NCBI GenBank assembly: GCA_020720945.1
Contig: DYNR01000001.1
Coordinates: 4,268-30,852 of the forward strand
DNA length: 26,585 bases
Direction: 5' to 3'
Source: Chthoniobacter flavus
GTDB lineage: Bacteria > Verrucomicrobiota > Verrucomicrobiia > Chthoniobacterales > DYNR01
In this document: piece after piece, positions 23,133 to 26,585 of the stretch
Position numbering within the stretch: the stretch's first letter is position 1
Layout: each line of letters begins with the position of its first letter
The notes under the pieces: generated by a model
Seen by the model: only the letters and a program-made list of their open reading frames with translations
The model's database searches: none
What the model was told of the DNA's origin: nothing
Position numbers and translations under genes: made by a program

Positions 23133-23989
23133 CCATCGGACTCATAGCCCATGTAGAAAAACCGGGAGCACCCGCCGCCCTCGCCCTCGCCGTTGCTGCC
23201 CTGCGCTCCCGCAACGCCCGCTTTTTGGCAGAAACAAAAACCGCCCATTTGGTCGGCGGCATCGAAGACGGCGGCGACACCGCCACCCTCGCAAAAAAAT
23301 GCGACCTCTTCCTCGTCCTCGGAGGCGACGGCACGATCCTGCGAGTCCTCCACCACCTAGAGGAAACAATCCCGCCCATCTTCGGGGTCAACATCGGCTC
23401 GCTGGGCTTCCTGACCTGCCTGGGCCCGGAAGAAACCGACGCCGCCGTCGCGAGCATCCTCGCCGGAAATTTCCTCCTCAGCCACCGCAAGTTGCTCCTC
23501 GCCACCCTCTTCAAAGAAAACGGAGAAACCTCCCGCTTCGAGGCACTGAACGATGTCGTCGTCAGCCGCGGCGAGCACTCGCAACTCGTAAAGGTCCGCG
23601 TCTTCACCGACGGAGTTCCTTTGACGGACTACCACGCCGACGGCCTGATTGTCGCCACCCCCACGGGTTCCACCGCCTACTCGCTTTCTGCGGGCGGCCC
23701 CATCCTCGTCCCGGAATCCCGTTCGCTGGTCATCACCCCCATTTGCCCCCATGTCCTCACCAACCGCTCCGTCGTCCTCGGCGACCACTCCACCATCGAG
23801 ATGGAACCCGCAGACTCCACCCGCAAACTTTTCCTGACCGTGGACGGCAACCTCTGCGCCGAAATCGCGGGAAACAGCCGCCTCGAAATCCGCAGTTCCC
23901 AACGCTCCCTCCCCCTGGCCATGTTGCCAGGGCGCTCCTTCAGCGAAATCCTCCGACAAAAACTCAAATGGTCTGGCAGTAATATATGA
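23129..23989 (+). CDS. nadK: NAD kinase
   Basis: Phosphorylates NAD to NADP. The 286-residue protein has the GGDGT motif (65-69), NIGSLGFLT, the conserved ALNDVVVSRG (usually NE, here ND), DGLIVATPTGSTAYSLSAGGPI and VDGNLCAEI. The first about 55 residues are the variable N-terminal region. The ATG overlaps the tlyA stop and the TGA overlaps the EIIA-like gene. NADP supply connects functionally to zwf nearby, though zwf is on the other strand and not co-transcribed. Confidence 0.93.
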   Translation: MTIGLIAHVEKPGAPAALALAVAALRSRNARFLAETKTAHLVGGIEDGGDTATLAKKCDLFLVLGGDGTILRVLHHLEETIPPIFGVNIGSLGFLTCLGPEETDAAVASILAGNFLLSHRKLLLATLFKENGETSRFEALNDVVVSRGEHSQLVKVRVFTDGVPLTDYHADGLIVATPTGSTAYSLSAGGPILVPESRSLVITPICPHVLTNRSVVLGDHSTIEMEPADSTRKLFLTVDGNLCAEIAGNSRLEIRSSQRSLPLAMLPGRSFSEILRQKLKWSGSNI

Positions 23990-24450
23990 CGCTGAAATTT
24001 TCCGAAGTCCTCCACGAAAAACAGGTTTTTTTGCAACTGGAAGCAGCTAGTAAAACCGCCGCCGTCTCCGCCCTTCTCGCCGCTCTCGCCGATGACGAAC
24101 GGGTCTCCTCCCCGCAAGAACTAACGGACGCAGTCATCGGTCGCGACGCCGCTGCTCTCGAAGAAAACGGCATCGGAATCTGCATCGCGCACGGACGCAC
24201 CAACGCCGTCCGCTCCCTTGTCATGGCCGCGGGCAAACTACTCACCCCCATCGTGATCCCAGAAATTTCTTGCCCCCTCTCCCTGATTTTTGTCGCAGGC
24301 ATCCCGTCGGCATTCAGCTCGGATTACCTCCGCTTGGTCGGCGCGATCGCCCGCATTTGCAGCTCCCCTTCCCAAATGGAAAGGCTGCTCGCAACCCGCG
24401 AACCTTCCGAGTTTATCGCCTTCCTCGAAGCCCACACAAACCGTTTTTAG
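23986..24450 (+). CDS. PTS EIIA-like (fructose/nitrogen type) phosphocarrier protein
   Basis: A 154-residue domain of the PTS EIIA-2 family (FruA/MtlA/PtsN type). His69 in CIAHGRT is the expected phosphorylated histidine. The conserved ALEENGIGICIAHG block follows a helix VSALLAALADDERV that fits the family. There is no EIIB or EIIC gene here, so a regulatory role like PtsN is more likely than sugar uptake. It is coupled to nadK by ATGA. Confidence 0.85.
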   Translation: MTLKFSEVLHEKQVFLQLEAASKTAAVSALLAALADDERVSSPQELTDAVIGRDAAALEENGIGICIAHGRTNAVRSLVMAAGKLLTPIVIPEISCPLSLIFVAGIPSAFSSDYLRLVGAIARICSSPSQMERLLATREPSEFIAFLEAHTNRF

Positions 24451-24492
24451 GCTTCCCAAAAACCTGCCCCCCCCGCAAGCCCCACAAGCCCC

Positions 24493-25104
24493 ATGACCCC
24501 GCCCTCAACTCTCCCCCTCGCTGTCGGCATCCTTCTATTCCCTGGGTTCGAACTGCTCGATGCCTACGGCCCGATGGAACTCTTCGGCGCAATGCACGGA
24601 GCATCCCTTTCGACGATCGCAGAAAAAACGGGCATCGTGCAAAGTGCCCAAGGTCCCAAAAGCATCGCAGATTTTTCTTGGGAAACGCCCCCCGCCCTGG
24701 ATGTCTTGCTCGTCCCTGGAGGGCAAGGAACCCGGCGAGAAATCGGCAACCCAAAACTGCTCTCTGCCTTGTGCGCAATGGCCGCGGGTACCCGCATCGT
24801 CGCCAGCGTTTGCACGGGCAGTGCCCTCCTCGCAAAAGCGGGGCTCCTCGACGGAAAACGGGCGACTTCCAACAAACAAGTTTTTGCTTGGGCGCGCAGC
24901 CAAGGCCCCGCCGTCCGCTGGATCGAAAAAGCCCGATGGGTCGAAGACGGAAAATTTTTTACCTCTTCGGGGGTCTCCGCCGGCATGGACATGACGCTCG
25001 CCATCATCGCCCATTTGTCGGGAAAAAACGAAAGCCTCCGCGTCGCCCGTTACGCCGAATATTGCTGGAACGAAAACCCGGACAACGACCCGTTCTCCCC
25101 TTAA
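24493..25104 (+). CDS. DJ-1/PfpI-family protein
   Basis: A 203-residue protein of the DJ-1/PfpI superfamily, closest in look to the isonitrile-hydratase or AraC-type amidase branch. The nucleophile-elbow Cys107 lies in IVASVCTGSALLAKAGLLDG, E20 in FPGFELLDAYGPMELFG is the conserved acidic partner, and FTSSGVSAGMDMTLAII is the late signature block. Members include glyoxalases, deglycases and amidases; the specific activity is not readable. It lies 42 nt after the EIIA gene in a C-rich gap with no terminator seen. Confidence 0.85.
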   Translation: MTPPSTLPLAVGILLFPGFELLDAYGPMELFGAMHGASLSTIAEKTGIVQSAQGPKSIADFSWETPPALDVLLVPGGQGTRREIGNPKLLSALCAMAAGTRIVASVCTGSALLAKAGLLDGKRATSNKQVFAWARSQGPAVRWIEKARWVEDGKFFTSSGVSAGMDMTLAIIAHLSGKNESLRVARYAEYCWNENPDNDPFSP

Positions 25105-25206
25105 TCCGAAAAACAAAATCCCCCCTCCTCTCGTTCCAAAAATTTCCTTCTTGCCAATCCCGCCTTTTCCTGTTTCCTCTATCCCGTTCACCTTTTTCAT
25201 TTACCT

Positions 25207-25485
25207 ATGCCTACAACAACAAAAACTACCCGCAAAGCGAACCCCGCTCTCCTCAAACCCGTCCAACCCGATGCAGAACTCGCCGCAGTCGTCGGCTCTG
25301 ATGCCATCCCCCGTAGCGAGATCATAAAAAAACTCTGGGACTACATCAAAAAGCACAAGCTCCAAGACGAAAAGAACAAGCGCAACATCAACGCCGATGC
25401 CGCCCTCAAACCGATCTTTGGCGGCAAAGACCAAGTCTCGATGTTTGAAATGACCAAACTGGTGAGTGGCCACATCGTAAAGTAA
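25207..25485 (+). CDS. SWIB/MDM2-domain protein
   Basis: A 92-residue protein: a basic Thr/Lys-rich N-terminus (about 1-18) followed by a complete SWIB domain (about 19-92; LAAVVGSDAIPRSEIIKKLW, then DYIKKHKLQD, RNINADAALKPIFGG and VSMFEMTKLVSGHI). SWIB domains are known from eukaryotic chromatin remodellers and occur as small stand-alone proteins in Chlamydiae and related bacteria, where a role in nucleoid or DNA association has been proposed. The 102-nt upstream gap probably contains its promoter, but I cannot place one. It ends before a strong terminator, so it is probably a single-gene transcript. Confidence 0.92.
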   Translation: MPTTTKTTRKANPALLKPVQPDAELAAVVGSDAIPRSEIIKKLWDYIKKHKLQDEKNKRNINADAALKPIFGGKDQVSMFEMTKLVSGHIVK

Positions 25486-25515
25486 CCAGAAGGTTCCAAA
25501 AAAACTTTTCTCGAC

Positions 25516-25546
25516 AACGGCACCTGGCTTTCAGGTGCCGTTTTTT
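25516..25546 (+). terminator. Strong intrinsic terminator after the SWIB gene
   Basis: CGGCACCTG (25518-25526) and CAGGTGCCG (25532-25540) form a perfect 9-bp stem around GCTTT, followed by six T. The flanking AA/TT extends the stem. Confidence 0.93.
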
Positions 25547-25594
25547 CTTTCTTCCAAGCACTAGGAAAAAACAAAATCCCGCACCTGCACAACG

Positions 25595-26131
25595 ATGAAA
25601 AACCACTTCGACTCCCTCCGGTTTTGCCCCATTTGCGGATCGCCGGAACTCCTCCCAAACGGCAAATCTTGCAAGCAGTGCAACCGTTGCTCCTACCGCA
25701 CCTTCGATAACCCGGTAGTCGCCGTCGGCGCTTTCATTTTTTCCCCTTCAAAAAAAATCCTCCTCACCCGCCGCGCCATCGAACCCGGCTTCGGAATGTT
25801 GAGCTTGCCGGGCGGATTTGCCGAAGCGGGCGAGTCTCTGGAAACGGCTCTCCGCCGCGAAACTTCCGAAGAGACGGGCATCTCCCTCACCGGCTTGCAC
25901 TACCTCACCTCCGCACCAAACTCCTACAACGAAGGCGGAATCCCCCGCGCCGTTTGCGATGTTTTTTTTACCGCTCACACGACCACGGAAACCGTCCTCC
26001 TCCAAGAATCCGAAGCCAGCGAATGGCTCTGGCTCTCTCTCCCTGAAGTCCGCCTCGAAGAAATCGCATTCCCCACAGTCCGCCTCGCCTTCGCCTGCCT
26101 AAAAGAAAATTTCTCATCCATCTGCCCATGA
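25595..26131 (+). CDS. NUDIX hydrolase with N-terminal zinc ribbon
   Basis: A 178-residue protein. An N-terminal zinc ribbon (C11-x2-C14 in CPICG, then C26-x2-C29 and C32) precedes a NUDIX domain with the complete box: GGFAEAGE, then REtsEEtGI (about 72-94). This layout resembles NudC/NADH-pyrophosphatase-like and other zinc-ribbon NUDIX proteins, but the protein is shorter than NudC and lacks its N-terminal domain, so the nucleotide substrate is unclear. The stop overlaps the next gene by ATGA. Confidence 0.88.
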   Translation: MKNHFDSLRFCPICGSPELLPNGKSCKQCNRCSYRTFDNPVVAVGAFIFSPSKKILLTRRAIEPGFGMLSLPGGFAEAGESLETALRRETSEETGISLTGLHYLTSAPNSYNEGGIPRAVCDVFFTAHTTTETVLLQESEASEWLWLSLPEVRLEEIAFPTVRLAFACLKENFSSICP

Positions 26132-26585
26132 TTCCCACCTTCCCCGAAACCCTCCCCCGCACCGCTCTTGTCACTGGCTCCAACCGCGGCATCGGCATCG
26201 AATTCACTTCCCAACTCCTACACCTCGGCTGGCGAGTTTTTGCCGTCTGCCGAAAAAAAAATGACCCCCTGCTTCTCTTGGAAACCAAGTTCCCAAATTC
26301 CCTCCACTGCCTCACTGCCGAAATCACTTCGCAAAAAGAAAAAATTTCCGCAGCCCTCCATGACGCAAACTCCCCCCTCGATCTCCTCATCAACAACGCC
26401 GGCGCATTTGAACCCGAAGAAGGCATTTCTTCGCTCACCGCAGAAGGAATGCTCCGCATCTATCACCTGAACGCCATCACCCCTCTCCTGCTCGCCCAAG
26501 CCCTTCTCCCCTCCTTAAAAAAATCCCCACACCCCATCATCGCAAACCTCGTCTCCGGCTCTGGCATTTTACAAAAAAAGAACGG
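26128..26585 (+). CDS. Short-chain dehydrogenase/reductase (3' cut by window end)
   Basis: The frame from the ATG at 26128 stays open to the window end (about 152 codons). It shows the SDR cofactor motif TGSNRGIGIEF (TGxxxGxG), the structural LLINNAGAFEPEEG (NNAG) and the conserved Asn in NAITPLLLAQALLP; the Ser of the catalytic set is probably in LVSGSG. The Tyr-x-x-x-Lys lies beyond the window. It is coupled to the NUDIX gene by an ATGA overlap. Confidence 0.88.
   Translation, partial: MIPTFPETLPRTALVTGSNRGIGIEFTSQLLHLGWRVFAVCRKKNDPLLLLETKFPNSLHCLTAEITSQKEKISAALHDANSPLDLLINNAGAFEPEEGISSLTAEGMLRIYHLNAITPLLLAQALLPSLKKSPHPIIANLVSGSGILQKKN

Noticed and set aside
24270..25301. 343-codon Arg/Pro-rich open frame on the + strand
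   Set aside because: It overlaps the EIIA, DJ-1 and SWIB genes out of frame and has no family signature.

Overview
The window looks like a bacterial chromosome of the PVC group, most likely Verrucomicrobiota. I infer this from a stand-alone SWIB-domain protein, from interspersed ATCTGCG-type repeats inserted in genes (both from general knowledge of such genomes), and from a high-GC, A-run-rich coding style. No rRNA, tRNA or CRISPR array was seen, so the assignment is moderate.

Region 1 (1-8760) is an accessory defence cluster on the + strand. It begins with the 3' end of an unidentified protein carrying a Gly25 tract. A tightly coupled operon follows: hsdM, a YhcG/DUF1016 PD-(D/E)XK nuclease, a newly noticed 40-codon ORF, hsdS, a HipA-like kinase, a DUF3037 protein and a broken hsdR. 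Every junction from hsdM to DUF3037 is a 4-nt GTGA or ATGA stop-start overlap, and most have a strong AGGAG site. The hsdR gene keeps its nuclease N-terminus and its C-terminal domain but has lost the whole helicase motor, with a frame change at about 7905. The locus therefore probably methylates but cannot restrict by the classical route. The operon is unusually rich in small in-frame repeats: four 24-nt palindromic modules in yhcG, a large ATCTGCG palindrome between the two target-recognition halves of HsdS, a related half-element and a 9-nt tandem repeat in hsdM, and a 35-nt near-palindrome inside the small ORF. A 30-nt imperfect duplication of the hsdM 3' end flanks the yhcG segment and looks like the scar of its insertion between hsdM and hsdS.

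Region 2 (8881-14763, +) holds ordinary metabolic genes, closely packed: manA, purD, a degenerate S41-protease-like exported protein, a GmhB/HisB-type HAD phosphatase, a DUF3592 membrane protein and birA. Region 3 (14775-22347, -) holds recQ, glk and zwf, then a second operon of acyl carrier protein, an EEP-family hydrolase, exonuclease III and a TrmA/RlmD-type RNA methyltransferase. Region 4 (22383-26585, +) holds tlyA, nadK and a PTS EIIA-like protein in a coupled run, then a DJ-1/PfpI protein, a SWIB protein with a strong terminator, a zinc-ribbon NUDIX hydrolase, and a short-chain dehydrogenase cut by the window end.

The best candidate for something undescribed is the composite operon of region 1: a type I methyltransferase with a dead motor subunit that carries a nuclease, a kinase pair and a coupled micro-ORF, and is itself being reshaped by several palindromic repeat families. 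In regions 2-4 most starts lack a Shine-Dalgarno sequence, which contrasts with region 1 and supports a foreign origin for the cluster. All intergenic gaps are shorter than 300 bases; the longest (8700-8880) holds a terminator and one short hairpin.
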